From assembly GCA_910890315.1 (NCBI GenBank), contig CAJVGD010000022.1, positions 1 to 64,000 of the forward strand: a stretch of 64,000 nucleotides of DNA, in the 5' to 3' direction. The DNA is from Serendipita indica DSM 11827 (lineage: Eukaryota > Basidiomycota > Agaricomycetes > Sebacinales > Serendipitaceae). The position numbers were made by a program, and so were the translations under genes. The notes beneath the pieces are model-generated. The model was not told the origin of the DNA. It ran no database searches and saw only the letters and a program-made list of their open reading frames with translations. Below are positions 1 through 12,231 of the stretch, in pieces; position 1 is the first letter of the stretch; every line of letters starts with the position of its first letter.

Positions 1-1
1 G

Positions 2-1023
2 GCGTTTGACCTCGCTGGAAATCCTGGAAGTAACTCTGGTCGCAGACTACGAAAGTCGAAATCTTCACCCAAACTCGGTCAACCCACGTCCACCCCTCCT
101 ACTCCCGAGCCCGTGCCGCCGTTGCCCACATCCTCCAAAAGTACCCATCGAATCTCCGAATTTGCATCCAGATTCCGCTTCTTCAAAGCCCGTCGTACGG
201 ATTCTACTTCAGGGATCGTCGACGGTTTGCTGCCTTCATCACCATCCTCGGGGCTCGTCAACAAGCTTGCGACATCCAACTTGGGTGTTTCTACCACAAA
301 CTCGTTGACCAGCAACGCTGAGCAGCATCCTCCCCTCCGTCTCGGCTCCAAGGCGTACAAGACGAGCAGGGCTATCTCGAGTGTCCAAGCCAGGCACCAT
401 CGTGCAAATACTGCACCATCTTCTACGCGCATTGGTGAGAATGGAGAGGAATCACTTGTTGGGTTGGGAATCGTTGATCTTCGTTTTGACGTCAAGACGG
501 GCAAGTACGGGTTTCCGTCAAACACCTTTCCTGGGGCGTACGACATGGAGCGCTCTCGTTCATCGTCTGGGGCATCGTCTGCTGGAGATTCTGGCGGACC
601 CGGGACGCCTACCGAGACGATTCCTTCCTTGATCGGTTCAGGCGACTTGGGAAAGTCGTTTGCACGCGCGAGCATCGACGAGGCAGGTTGTCAAGAGGTC
701 ATTGGTGTTCTCGGATCTCTTTTCCCTGGTCGAGATGACGAACTGTATGTTTCTTTAGCTATCCTCTGCAGTTTCTTAACTGACTGTTTGGCAGGCGTCG
801 TCCATCTGTTGACGTGCCAATTGCCGAAGGCTGCTCACCCATTTTGCGACCCGTTGATAGCTCTTCTCGCATTCACCCTACCCACAGTCGCCGGGTAAAT
901 TCGACCAGCGTTGCGTCGGGCACACCTATAGCTCGTCAAGATCTTCCCACTCGTAGCTCTTCGCTACGAAGTACCAAGTTTAACCCACGAGGCACAGCAT
1001 TCGCTACCAGGGAGGTGCACTAG
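2..1023 (+). CDS. C-terminal part of a low-complexity protein, 5' end outside window
   Basis: I do not recognise this protein. The frame is open from the window edge without a stop, so the start lies upstream. One intron is seen at 745-794 (GTATGT...GGCAG); the reading frame then runs to TAG at 1021-1023. The visible part is about 320 residues, rich in Ser, Pro, Thr and Arg, and mostly disordered in appearance. A short ordered-looking stretch (EESLVGLGIVDLRFDVKTGK, then a YG-F segment) sits in the middle. There are no membrane segments. It is convergent with NOC2 across a 195-bp gap. Nothing in the sequence supports a function. The intron and the continuous frame make the coding call itself fairly safe. 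Confidence 0.6.
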
Positions 1024-1218
1024 GTAGTCAAAGTACAAAGCTCTCTGGACTGGACGCTCGGACTAATCTGCTCTCCTTTTTTTGCCATTCATAATCCCTT
1101 CATTCACTTCACGCTCGGTTCATTTTATGACTGTACCGAATATGTAGACACTATGATCTTGTACAGTTCTGTAATGAGGAATGATACTTCAGTGCAGATC
1201 ACTTTCCGCAAAGAGCAA

Positions 1219-3769
1219 CTACTGATCCAAGTATTCGCCTTTTCCTTGTCGCGCCTTTTCGAGCAATCGACGATTTCGTTCCCTTGCCTTGTTGAGTACT
1301 GTTGTGTACTTGCCGAGGGGCGTCTCGTGAACTTTTATCTGGCGCTCCCACTTGTCCACTTGGCTTCGATCTGCTGGGCCAAAATTGATCGTCCGCCTTC
1401 GTGCAATGCTCCACTCGCGGCCTTCTTCGATGCGCTCCACGAGCGTCTTGATACCCTTTGTCACTTTCCCGTCACCTTTTCCACCCTCTTTGACAATCTT
1501 CAAACACCTCTTTAGTCCTACGACGACGGGGACCATCGTCTCGGGGAACGCGACGCTCATTTGGACGTCTGCAGCCCATTCTGCCAAGAGGTACAGCGCT
1601 TCGTCGCAGATTCCCTCGACAAGAATCTTGGTTTTGAGGTACGCGCTCGGTACGCGGATCAAGACGTCAAAGTCGAGTGGTTTGAGTGTGCTTGATTTGG
1701 GTTTTTGGATCGTGCTGACGGTGGTGATGATTGGTACGAGGTATGGTGCCAGCGGGATGTAGACTCGTGTGCTGTGCGAGAGCGTTTGTAAAGCGCGGAG
1801 GAGGTGTAGGTGCAGAGGGTAGTATCGTGCTGTTTGGACTAATCTGCAGGTTGGGTTAGGACATAGCATTCAACTAGCCAGAATGGACTTACTTGACACC
1901 ACCAAGGGTGACTTGGACGAGGGGATAGATGAGCGGTTGCAGCTCACTTTCCTCTCCACCATCGGTTGGCGCACAATTTCGACTGAGGAGCATACTCCAG
2001 AAGTCGATGCAGTGGACAAACTGCCAGTTGTAGACCTGTTTGTACGGCTCTTGGGTTGATTTGCTCTTTTCTTTACCCTCCTTTGCATTCTCCTATATTG
2101 AGATTAAAAGGGGTGATTCTGGAACAAAGAACGTACCTTTGTATTCGGCTTGGCTTTGAGCGTATTCCGTAGGTTCACGGCTAATTGGCGAATGTAACCA
2201 AATCCATGCTGGTAGGACGCAGCTGGGTCAATACTATACAGGTCGACAGCAGTATTCTTCATGAGGTTGATAGCGGGCAACGAGTGCACGCTGGTAGACT
2301 TGCAGTTGCGCACGAGCGTCAGGTATGTTCCCTATAAGGCCATGAGACAAGCAATGCCAATGATCCGGGATAACATACCTTGAGAACGGCATCCAATAAA
2401 GATTCGTCGTGGGCCATTGCGATGCGTCGCATACCAAGGTACGCCGCAATGCGAACTTTGTCTGCACCATCTCCCGCCTCTTCATCCCCATCTCGTTCAC
2501 CATCCACGTTTGGCGACGACCATAATCCCAAGCAAGCCTTGAGATACGCTTTGATAACTTTTCGGTTTCCGACGACGTACGGTACGAGTTTGGTACTCTC
2601 GGTGATGCACAGAACGAGCATCTGGGCGTCGGTAATCTGAGACAAGAGATGAAGGATGGAGTTGAAAAAGCTACAGGTCAGTCGAGTCAGGGATTGTTGC
2701 TTGGTGGATTGAATCGGCGGTTTGCTACACTCGTTGTCAGCTACTTCCGTTGCCAATAAGTGAATTCTCACTATTTGCCATCAGGGAGGGTTCGATATGG
2801 GATATGGTGATCCAAGACGACAGGTGCGTATTTAAGAGCGGTCGTAACCACCTTGTCAAATACTATGATAATGTCAGTATTGATAGTAGGTTAAAAGAAG
2901 TACAATTACCTGTAGAATTGTTGATAGTCCATGCCAAGTTGGCGTTTTCGTCGTTGGCATATGCGGCCGCTCGGAAGGCTATCAAGAGCTTCCTAAATGC
3001 CCTGAGGGACCTATGCTGGTAATGGGTAAATATCAAGTCACAATATAGTGTTAGGTCATACCTCGAGCAGAGCTTTTTGCCATCCGCGCAGAATATCCTG
3101 GGTGAGGATTGGAGTCTCCTCATCCTCGTCGTCTTCAGGAATCCCTTCTTCCATTTCCTCATCGGAGATGGCATCCACGGCGTCTGGTTTGAAGTCTAAA
3201 AGTTCTTGGTCGTTTTCTTGCAGGTATTTGTAGAACTCGGGATCTTTTTCCGCAAGTTTGGAGAGCTCCATCAGGTGAGCCTCACCGTCGTCTATCTCAA
3301 GAGTTAGTTTGAAGTTACCACAGCGAGACAATATGGACCTTCGAGTTCATCGAGAGACGCAAAAGATGCGTCGTCCTCTTCCCCCGCGGAATCATCACTA
3401 TCCTCGTTCTCATCCTACCTAATGGTCAGTATTGTGGGGCTGAGAGAAGCATAATCTGACCTGACTGGCTCCCCCGTCTACTTCGTCCTCACTTTCACTC
3501 AAGTCGTGACCTCCAGCTTTGCCTTCTTGCATATCAACGTCTTCATCCAAATCTTCCTCATCTTCTTCATCCGACTTGGCATTTGATGGATGTAGCGGCG
3601 CCTTTCCTGTTCGTTTCGAGTTTTCGTTTCCTCTGGCGGTGGCTTTGCCCTTTCGACCGCGCCGGCTCTCAATCTTTTTCTTGATCTGCTGGTGCTTGTG
3701 TCGCGCTTCAATGGCTTTTTTAAGTTTTCCAGAAGCCGCAAACTTGCGAGCCGACTTTTTAGTTTTCAT
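1219..3769 (-). CDS. NOC2: Nucleolar complex protein 2 (Noc2), ribosome biogenesis
   Basis: Noc2 forms Noc1-Noc2 and Noc2-Noc3 complexes that accompany pre-60S ribosomal particles from nucleolus to nucleoplasm. Nine exons join in phase: 3461-3769, 3339-3414, 3062-3291, 2910-3015, 2772-2862, 2379-2724, 2137-2331, 1893-2092, 1219-1843, giving 725 residues. The N-terminus (MKTKKSARKF) is strongly basic, followed by a long acidic Glu/Asp tract, as usual in the family. The family core is clear: LAEKDPEFYKYLQENDQELL, the segment FRKLLIAFRAAAY, then TYLTLVRNCKSTS and GFGYIRQLAVNLRNTL, which are Noc2 hallmarks. The C-terminal part (LHLHLLRALQTLS, then FPETMVPVVVGLKR) also fits. Introns are 44-49 nt. 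It is divergent from the membrane protein gene at 4335. The first acceptor is ambiguous (CATTAG or GGTAG); only the second keeps the frame. Confidence 0.95.
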
Positions 3770-4334
3770 GGTCGCAGGGCAAGCCGTCGAGGAAGACGGT
3801 GTTCCCGCATCAGTGCGGTTTCAAAATTTAGGTCTGAAATCGCGTATATATTCACTACTTCATGGTCTATAAAGCGCATATTTCGATATTTCGATATCCT
3901 TCACTTCGTGAATTCGCACCGAACTCTGTGCGCCGACTGGTTATCAGGACCTAACCTATCTGCATCATCTCAAGAGACGAGTTTGGACCGTAATCAACCT
4001 CCAGATGGTTTGTCACGCGCGAGTGGCCGCCTCGAGCGTTGACGTCGGGCGAGATGGGATCTCAATCTGTGTCCATTGGCCAAGACACGTCGGTTTTAGC
4101 GCGAAGCGCCAGGTCAGCGTATTCAATCTGGGACAATCACCCAAAACAAATTCAAAGTTGGCTCCCCTCTCATCTTTCCTCGGCCACTCTCGAGAGTAAA
4201 TACAGGTCCAACTATTGCCTCAGATTAGGTTCGAATCACTACGAGATTGAAAGAGGTCGACGGCTAACCACAGGAACCAGTCGACTCTAGCAACCATTAT
4301 TCGATAAAAGAGACGTGTGGACGACAAACTAAGC
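3770..4334. other. Intergenic region between divergent genes
   Basis: About 565 bp between NOC2 (minus) and the membrane protein gene (plus), so it should hold both promoters. Short open frames here have no coding character. No clear TATA box was found. Confidence 0.5.
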
Positions 4335-5715
4335 ATGTCTCTTCCACTTGCTATCTATGCAATGTCACTGAGGGCTACTCCATCGAATGAGGAGATGCTG
4401 CCGCAAGAATGCGCCGAACTCTACAGGACGCGATCAAATATCGTCTGGGGCTGTCTTACTACTATAATTCTATGCACTTGGATATCCATGCATCCAAACG
4501 TGCCTGAACCGGTCAATATGACAGGGTACGGACGATGGGAGACTGTCAAGGCCCATAGTCGCCGGTTTATCAACAGTCGCCTGGTGCCATTCATCGTCGC
4601 TTTACTAGCCCCAGAATGGATCCTCCTATTCAGTCAGGTTCAGTGCGCAGTAGCCACGCGTATAGCAAAAAAGCATGGTAAGTCTGTACATCGTGTTTAG
4701 TCTTGGCTAACACAAACACCTAGGTCTCTCGCGCAGTCAGGTTTTCTTCATTATAATGGGTGGATTCCACCTATTCGAGCGCAATGTGGATATCATCAAC
4801 AACTCGACAACTTTCCTTACCACAGAGGCGGCAAACGAGGTAGAATTCACAACTTCCCGACTTCTTGCAACCGACGACACCGAAATACCTCGCCACCCAC
4901 TGGACCGGTTCGACGTATTGGACCTCCTATACGCGGGGAAACTAGAAATGCCTCGCCCCGGTGAAATCCAAGACAAGAGCAAAAATGACTGGATTGCCAA
5001 GACGACCGTTGTCGTACAGACGGCTTGGTTCATTGCTCAATGCATTGGACGCAAAGCACAACGTCTCCCCCTCGCCGAGCTCGAAGTCATCACTCTTGCG
5101 TATACGCTTGTCAATTTGATGATCTATATCAATTGGTGGGACAAGCCCTACCAGGTCGCAGAGCCGGTACGCTACTACGGTGAGCTCCCCGAACGAGATC
5201 ACAAGCATCCAATGTCGAAAGAGATTCCAAAGTTGCCAGTCATCACGAGGATGCTCCTATACCTTGTATGCATACAGGACGAGTTCACAGACCTGCGCCG
5301 TCTGAAGCGAACTCCAACATTCTATACGGGTGCGACGAGCTATGGTGATGAGCAATTTGCATCTATGCGGGGTCTATGGATCCTCTTTGTCGTCGGGACG
5401 GCATTTGGGGGTATCCACCTCCTCGCATGGGCATCATTCTTCCCAACTCCCCTTGAACGTCTCCTATGGCGCATATCTGCGATTACGCTGACGGTGGGGC
5501 CATTCCTAACCCCTACCCTGTCGATCATTTTCCTTGCACTAATGAATTGCTTCAATACCTCCTCCATATTGAGGATCATAGTGTCGACCATTAGTCCCAT
5601 CGTCTATCTCATTAGCAGAGGGATATCTATGACAGTCGCGTTGACGACGTTGCGGAATCTACCGCCGGAAGCATATCGAAACCTCGAATGGTCAAACTTC
5701 CTCCCACATACCTAA
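4335..5715 (+). CDS. Fungal multipass membrane protein, unknown function
   Basis: The frame is open from a GTG at 4317, but the first ATG is 4335. Exon 1 is 4335-4677, a 46-nt intron runs to 4723, and exon 2 is 4724-5715, giving 444 residues. The N-terminal region has the pattern VWGCLTTIILCTWISMHPN followed by LVPFIVALLAPEW. I recognise this as a large family of uncharacterised basidiomycete membrane proteins (CTW...HPN and ALxAPE motifs). The C-terminal half carries several hydrophobic segments (around LWILFVVGTAFGGIHLLAW, the ITLTVGPFLTPTLSIIFLAL stretch, and a last one near the end). About five or six membrane spans are likely. No catalytic motif is visible, and location in the cell cannot be told from sequence. 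Confidence 0.8.
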
Positions 5716-6046
5716 GGGAATCCAACATTGTACAAAACGTTACTCGGGTACATAATGATGCCTCTCCGAGCAATTATATTTCTTTCCTATGCTCTTACTC
5801 GAAAATTTCATCCTTTTAATAATATTCTTTTAAGTTCATTGGTCATTCACGGCATGTGGATTGGTGCGGATGCGACCGTAGCCCCATGACTATAATAGAC
5901 ATATATGAGTAAATAAATGTCCCAAATGTACAAAAAGTGAATCGAGTCCGTGCTCAGAGCATACAAAGATTCACCCATCCCGAGCTCATTTGCTTGTTGA
6001 CGATGACTGCTCAAACGGAGAATGACCTTCGACCGAGGACGCGCTC
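5716..6046. other. Convergent 3' intergenic region
   Basis: About 330 AT-rich bases between two convergent genes, consistent with 3' untranslated regions and polyadenylation signals. I see no gene here. Confidence 0.5.
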
Positions 6047-8471
6047 TCAAAGGCCGTAGTCAACCGCGCGAAACCAGGAGACTCTTCTCCGCCACCTACT
6101 TCCTCCTTCGCTCATCCGAGCACCAATCACACTGCCACTAACCCTTCCACTCCTTCTCGCACCACTTGTATCAACGCTCCGTCTGGGTAAGATGTCCCCA
6201 CTGGAAGCAGGATTCTCCACGCCAAATGTCGTCCTCTGTGGATGGCGTGGAGCGGGTAAAAACGAGGGGATATGCATGCTCCGACTACTCCGACTGGCGA
6301 CTCCCGTACTCGTCGACAACCGCGCTCCCTCGTCTAGTATCCGTGTCGGACTAAGTGGCGAGGAAATTTCAGATGGAAGGACAACGGGCGGTGCGGAAAT
6401 ACGTTCCAGATTCACGCCAGCGGCATCTGCACGCGCTTCGTCGAGCTGTTCGCGTGAATAGCATGAATGATCGTCCTCGCTATTCGCATCTCGACCTATA
6501 CCACCACGGTTGGTATCGGAGTCGGTGGCCGAAAGGGGAGCATCTCGACTGAATGCAAGATGTTGGGTGATCCGTTCCGGTGAACGAGGTGTAGGACTCG
6601 GGGTAGGCGAGACAATGGTGAGCGTGGGTGCGCCCATGCCTGCCAAATTCGGATGAACTACATTGTTCGTGTTCCCAGAGACTTTGGTATAATGATACTG
6701 ATGCTGATGACCGCTTGTACTGGTCGTCGGGCTGTCTGAGTGGGAAGCATCACTGGTCATGACTGGGACGAGTGTTGATGAGAGGATTTGGTGTTGCTCC
6801 TTTGCACGTGGGGTCCATATCGTCAAGTCGGTATCGCCCGACATCATCGAGTTGATGCGAGCACTAGCACCGCTTCCATTGTGCCCGCTATCACTATTCC
6901 GAATTGCGCGACCGAACCCTCGCTCATGGTCTTCGTCGCTCGAGTGAATAGTATAAGCCTAGCAAATGCGTTAATTTGGGTCCCATTTGATAGAGTGAGC
7001 GTACCACTGGAGAGTTCAAAGGCTTTTCTCCATCATATGTCGATGCACGAGCGGGGTCAATATAGATAGGCGGTGGAATCTTCTTCTCCTTTCGCTTCCG
7101 CCTCCAGAAGATCAGGGCAATGACGATGCCAATTACCAAGAGGACAGCAAGGAGAACTGCGGCAATGACAGGACTTTTGGACTTTTTATTGGTTGCACCT
7201 TGATCACCTGATCCTACATTGTTATTCTCCTCAGTGCCAGTTCCATCAGGGGACGCGATAACGGTGACTACGGCTCCATTGCTAAGTGTCGTCGTCGTCC
7301 GCACGTAGGAAGAGGTAGCAGTGAGGGTAGAGAGAGACTGGAGAGACGAAGAGAGTGCTTCAAGGTTAGATGCCGCTAGAACGCTGGAAAACTCAGTGAT
7401 CCCCCCATTGTTCTGGACAGTGGTGCGGCTAGTTGAAGTAATAGCTGCACCATTACTATTAGATGGGGCGATCGAGGTTGCTCTAGAAGACGAGGTGGAT
7501 TGCGAATCTGGCTGGCCTTGTCCGCCACCAGCAGGGCTTGATGGAGCATTTTGAGAGCTTGTCGGCTGAGCTGAAGAGGTAGAAGCAGGGGGAGGAGGGG
7601 GAGGGGTGGAGGATTTGGATTGCTTTCGACGCTGCGAACGGAGTGTCAGATGGATTGTGTCCGGGTTGAGAGAGAGGGGCGCACCCAACCGTGAACAAAA
7701 GTCCCAGACAGGAACCACCAGCTGAACAGCTCCCAGAGACAGCTAGAAAATATGAGACTTTTACCACGATATGTGGAGAACTACGTACACCCGCCCTGTG
7801 CAGCCTGGGAACCGTCAGTGGCAGGTCATCTCGCAAGCAGTTGGCGCACCCAAGTTTCATCACACCACGACACGGAAAATAGATTCATATTGAGGAACGT
7901 GTACATGCACGATCCAGCTGTGACGGACACTTTCTGGAGAGCGCCGACGCTGAATTGGGATCCTGTGACACGGTCAGCCCATTTCGTTCATCTTCCCATA
8001 TCCATGAGAATGAAACGCTCACCTCTACCGAAAAGATAATTGGAAAGCGTCGAACAGTCGTTGTACGATGGGCCATTTGACGCGAGCGAACACACGGTGG
8101 CACAAGTTGATCCACATTTTGAGATAAACTGTCGCTTTCCTAATCTATTTTCGGGAAAGTGCGCATTGGACTGCGACGAGAGGTCGTTGGGTGAAGTGCC
8201 GGGCAGCGAGGGTGCGCTGGCTTTGAGCCCAGAACAATCGGTGACAAAGATGTCTGGTTGGAAAGGTTCAACAGAACCTCGTTGGAGGTGCGTTACACGT
8301 CCTTGTACGCCTTGACCACAGGAATAATCTATCGCCCACCTTCAGTCTCTGCTCCTGTATAGTATGAGAAAAGAACCCACCTCCATTCTGACCAGGAATG
8401 GACGTCGACGCGATGGCGGCGCGTATCGACGAGGAGAATAGGACAAGAAAGTAAACGAGTGGATGGAGCAT
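6047..8471 (-). CDS. Type I membrane protein with Cys-rich and Ser/Thr-rich ectodomain, wall-sensor-like
   Basis: Seven exons join in phase: 8381-8471, 8023-8328, 7850-7962, 7789-7804 (16 nt), 7690-7742, 7005-7631, 6047-6958, about 705 residues. The ATG at 8471 gives a clean signal peptide (MLHPLVYFLVLFSSSIRAAI). An upstream in-frame TTG was not used. Residues up to about 195 hold many cysteines (CGSTCATVCS, SGSCSAGGSC). A Pro6 run and a long Ser/Thr-rich stalk follow. One membrane helix lies near residues 347-371 (VIAAVLLAVLLVIGIVIALI), then a basic stop-transfer RRKRKEKK and a roughly 330-residue Ser/Pro/Arg-rich cytosolic tail. This layout is that of cell-wall stress sensors (Wsc/Mid2-like) or of uncharacterised surface proteins. 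I cannot match the Cys pattern to a WSC domain, so the sensor role is inference. Confidence 0.75.
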
Positions 8472-9569
8472 ATCGCCCAATAGGGGTTCAACCGCAGGTC
8501 TCAGAGAGCCAGCGTGAACTTTTCTCGTTATCCAGAAAAGCCTCCTCTTTCTCCTTTGTACAACAAAGCCCGACGGGATCCAACGGCGCCTCTAGTCGCG
8601 CCCGAGACGAAAAGGGAGATAGTAGAGGGAGGGAAAAGAAATGGGGGAGACAAGATTGTTTGCACATGGGTACAGCTTGTATGTACTCGTCCGGGGCGCG
8701 CGCATTGGGTTTTAGTTTGAACCGGCCCAGCCCAGCCCAGCTGTTGAATTCAGGCCGGTTTTGAGCACGGGGACTGGGAGGGGGTTGCGAGGGGTGCGCC
8801 GTGACAAGCCAGACGAAAAGGATCTGCTTCTTTCAATTCTCATGTCAACCCAATAGTTGTTGAAAATGCCGCCGGGGAGCATACGGGCACTCGGAGGCGA
8901 GACGTAGCCGACTGTCCCGGCCACCGACGCCCATGCAGTCTCCCATGTGCTCATCAAAAGCCAAAAAGGGGGGCCCTAGGAGTGAATGAATGGGTTATTG
9001 GGAGAAAAGGGTCCCTGCGTGGTGCCGTTGTCGCTGGTAACCACCGGTAATACCATAGGATCAGAAGTTATCCAGTGACCGGAGATGGAAAAACATTAAA
9101 CGCAAGGCGATGAAGCTCCTCCTCCAACCACTGGCTCCTTTTTGGCATTCGAGCTCGGGAAGAAGCAGAGTCTTGGAAGGGACAGAAGGATACAACCGGA
9201 ATCTCATTTAATCGCAAGAAAACTTGCTCTAGATTGCTAGAAGGTTGGTTACAGAGGGATGGCTGATCGCTTACGATGGGTAACGCATGCTAAAGGCCAG
9301 ACGCCGCGTTGCGCCAAACTTCTAGCTATTGATCAATGTCGACGGGTCCATGCTGTATGTTTCTATGCAATAGTAGCTAGCGCGTGGGTATTGCCACCAA
9401 CGATGAAGAGTTCAAACTTTGTACGAGGCGCACCTCCAGATTCAAAGAGAAAACACATCAATTTCATAGAACAAGGTTCGTGACACAAATCAAGAATGAC
9501 AATTCAGACAGTCCAACGCAGTCAACGCAGGAAGCCAGACATGCAAACTCGTCGGTTTCGTACGGCACA
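8472..9569. other. Intergenic region, no gene seen
   Basis: About 1.1 kb upstream of the surface protein gene and downstream of the acyl-CoA synthetase gene. Open frames are short and lack introns or recognisable protein sequence. It contains a small GC-rich inverted repeat at 8720-8760 and a short CCCAG tandem run inside it. Confidence 0.45.
8720..8760. repeat. Small inverted repeat flanking a CCCAG run
   Basis: The 8-bp arms AACCGGCC (8720-8727) and GGCCGGTT (8753-8760) are perfect inverted copies. The 25-bp loop contains CCCAG tandem units. It lies about 250 bp upstream of the surface protein start codon. It could be a cruciform, a transcription-factor site or chance. Confidence 0.35.
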
Positions 9570-12231
9570 TTAGTTTCCAGCAGCCTTGTAACAAGCCTAG
9601 GAGATGACACCCGTCAGTATTTTCGACCCACTGCCAAACGGTCAACACTCACGTCAATCTCCTTCTTAAACGTCTTCTCCACGTTCTTGCGCTGAACCTT
9701 TTGGGCCGCAGTCACGAGCCCATTATCCGGCGTCCACTCGTCGGGCGTCAAGACGACACCTTGCACAATCTCAATTGACTTGAAGTTGTTCTTCTTGGCC
9801 ACATTCAACAAGTCTTTGAACACGAGCTGCACCACGGCCGGCGTGTCGCAAAGCTTGTGAATGTCGGCTTCATGAGAAGGCAAGTTGGGGTCATTCGACG
9901 CCTTGATCGCGTCTCTCAGGTGCACCTCGTGCGGGAACACGACGATGATGGGCTGCTTCGACTCGGACGTGGCGTGCACGCATGCATTGGCCACAAGGGA
10001 CGAGGTACGGTACGTCGTCTCCAGGCGCTCGAGCGCAATGTACTATCGGGACAATGTGCGTCAGCCTTCATTAAAGCGTGATACAAACGCCACCAAAGAC
10101 ATACCTCTCCACCCGACAGTTTGACCAAATTCTTCACACGGTCAATAATGCTCATGGTGCCGTCCTCGTTCCACTGTCCAACGTCCCCAGTGCGGAACCA
10201 TCCATCCTCGGTGAAAATGGTACGATCCTCATTCAAGTCGGGCCGCTTGAAGTATCCCTTGGTGACCGAGGGACCGCGGATCAAAATCTCGCCTGTGAGC
10301 AGTGAATATCTCTATTGACTCCGTACGAGATAAGACTCACCCTGAGGGATCTTGCCCTGCGCATCATACCCAGCCTCAGGTACGCTGAGGAGCTTAATCT
10401 CCGTACCGGGCGATGGGATACCGACAGGACCATACGAGAGGAACTCGGGAGGCAGGATGCAGACAGTACCGCACGACTCGGTCAATCCGTATCCTTGGAG
10501 GACGGTGACGAGTGCCGTCGAGAGGAATTCCTGAGTCTCGATGCTGATAGCAGCACCACCGCTGAGCACATAGCTACGCCAACTCAGTGATAAATCTCAC
10601 AAAAAGGGGTTGAACATACCGAAGTCGGCCACCAGTCTGGTCCTTGACGGCGCCAAAGATGACATTATCCACAAAGTTGGCAAGCACGGGGACTTGGGCA
10701 CGCTTGACAGTCATACTGACATCAAACACCGACTTTTTCAGTGCGCTCATCTTGTTGACCTATCGCGCCATCAGCAAACTCAAAATGGTGCCCAAAACGA
10801 AACCGTTACCTTGCTGATGATACCCTTGCGAATCGTCTCCCAAATGGCCGGAACACCAATCATGATCGACGGCTTGAACTCTCTGAGATCACCCAAGCAT
10901 CCACGAACGCTCGCGTCCGTCAACGTCTTGATACGTCCATATCCAATCCTGCACCCAATAAGCTGCATCACCATCTCGACGATATACTCCAAGATGTGCG
11001 CAAGTGGCAAAAAGGCGAGGAAAGAGTCTTCCTCCGGCGCAAAGACTGGGTAGAGGAGCGAGAGGATACCCGCGAGCGAACCACAGATCATGCTGTGAGG
11101 AATGATGACACCCTTCGGATTCCCCGTCGTGCCAGATGTGTACATGATGCACATCAAGTCGTCCGTCTGTGGTCGGCGATCGGCTGGGAGGTCTGGCTTG
11201 CCCTGTCCAAGTGCGCGGAGCTCGTTCTGCGACATAATCTTGACCTCTCCACCCTCGCGCGACGCGCTAGCACTCTTAATCTTGTCCAAGACACCTGCAG
11301 CCGGCTCGCCGTCGTACACGACATAACGAACCGTGTGCGTATTGGCAATGACTTTGGCCACCGTCCCGAGGAGATCCGCATTGGTAAAGATACCAACGCA
11401 CTCTGGTTCATTGAGCGAGTGCGTCAATCCTTCCTCGCCAAGCGTGTCGTATGCAGTCGCGATTGGGACCGAGATTTGCGCACACGCATGCTGCATCATT
11501 TGCCAAGTCGGGCTGGTCGAGGCGTAGATATTCCAGACCTCACCCTTGTTGACGCCAAGCTCGAGGAGACCCTTTGCAATATCGATGGCGCGTTGTCGGA
11601 GCTCAATGTAGCTGATGTACTGGTAGCTGCTGAGCTTAAAGTACTTCCAGACCTTTTTCTGCTTTGTTTCCTTGCCGTCAATCGTCTTGGTGATCTCCTT
11701 TTCCTCTTCGATAACCTCGAGGATATCTCGCCAACCCATGGCTGGTCGCTCGCCGTGAGTGCGAGCATTGTAGTCGAGAATATCTGCGACAGTCTTGATG
11801 CCCTCGTAGGGCTCGGTCAAGAGTCGGTCCTTGGTGTGGGCCGCGCGTCTAATGCCACTTTCATTCTTGTTCGCGGGTTCTGTCCGAGGGGAAAGCGCGC
11901 GCCAAGGAGGAGGTCGGTCCAAGTGGTTTTGTGGGGTTGCCAATAACGGCGATCAACCACGGGCAATGGCGAGGGTGAAATATGAGGACCGTCGCAGAGA
12001 TAATATCGTTGCATAATTGGAGAATGTAAGCAAGGATTGAATTCACAACCCGGTAAGCGCCATGGAGAGTCGCGCAGCAAGGACAACGTCAGCAAATAGT
12101 CGAGGCCAAGACAGATCAAAGGGGTAAGGAGAAGACGAATGCTCACCGCTGATGTAAACACTTCCGGGTCCAGGCGGGAAGCGGGAACGGTCTGGGGCAG
12201 GGAACCTAGATCCGGCAAAGAACGAAGCCAT
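9570..12231 (-). CDS. Long-chain-fatty-acid--CoA ligase (FAA1/FAA4 type)
   Basis: This enzyme activates long-chain fatty acids to acyl-CoA with ATP, via an acyl-adenylate, feeding lipid synthesis and beta-oxidation. Seven exons join in phase: 12147-12231, 10810-11879, 10620-10759, 10341-10573, 10105-10292, 9653-10042, 9570-9596, giving 710 residues. The AMP-binding motif is YTSGTTGNPKG. GYGLTESCG, GWFRTGDVG and DRVKNLVKLSGGE follow in the expected order, and the C-terminus is TFKKEIDACYKAAGN. The first intron is unusually long here (267 nt). Without it the protein would start at a non-ATG codon just after a stop. With it, the start MASFFAGSRFPAPD joins SEPANKNESGIRRA, a plausible N-terminus. 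All other introns are 46-62 nt. Confidence 0.97.

Noticed and set aside
4205-4260. tRNA B-box-like text (GGTTCGAATC)
   Set aside because: No A box, no acceptor or anticodon stem could be paired around it.
10996-11946. 316-codon plus-strand frame
   Set aside because: It is the antisense of the acyl-CoA synthetase exon, whose own protein is clearly conserved.
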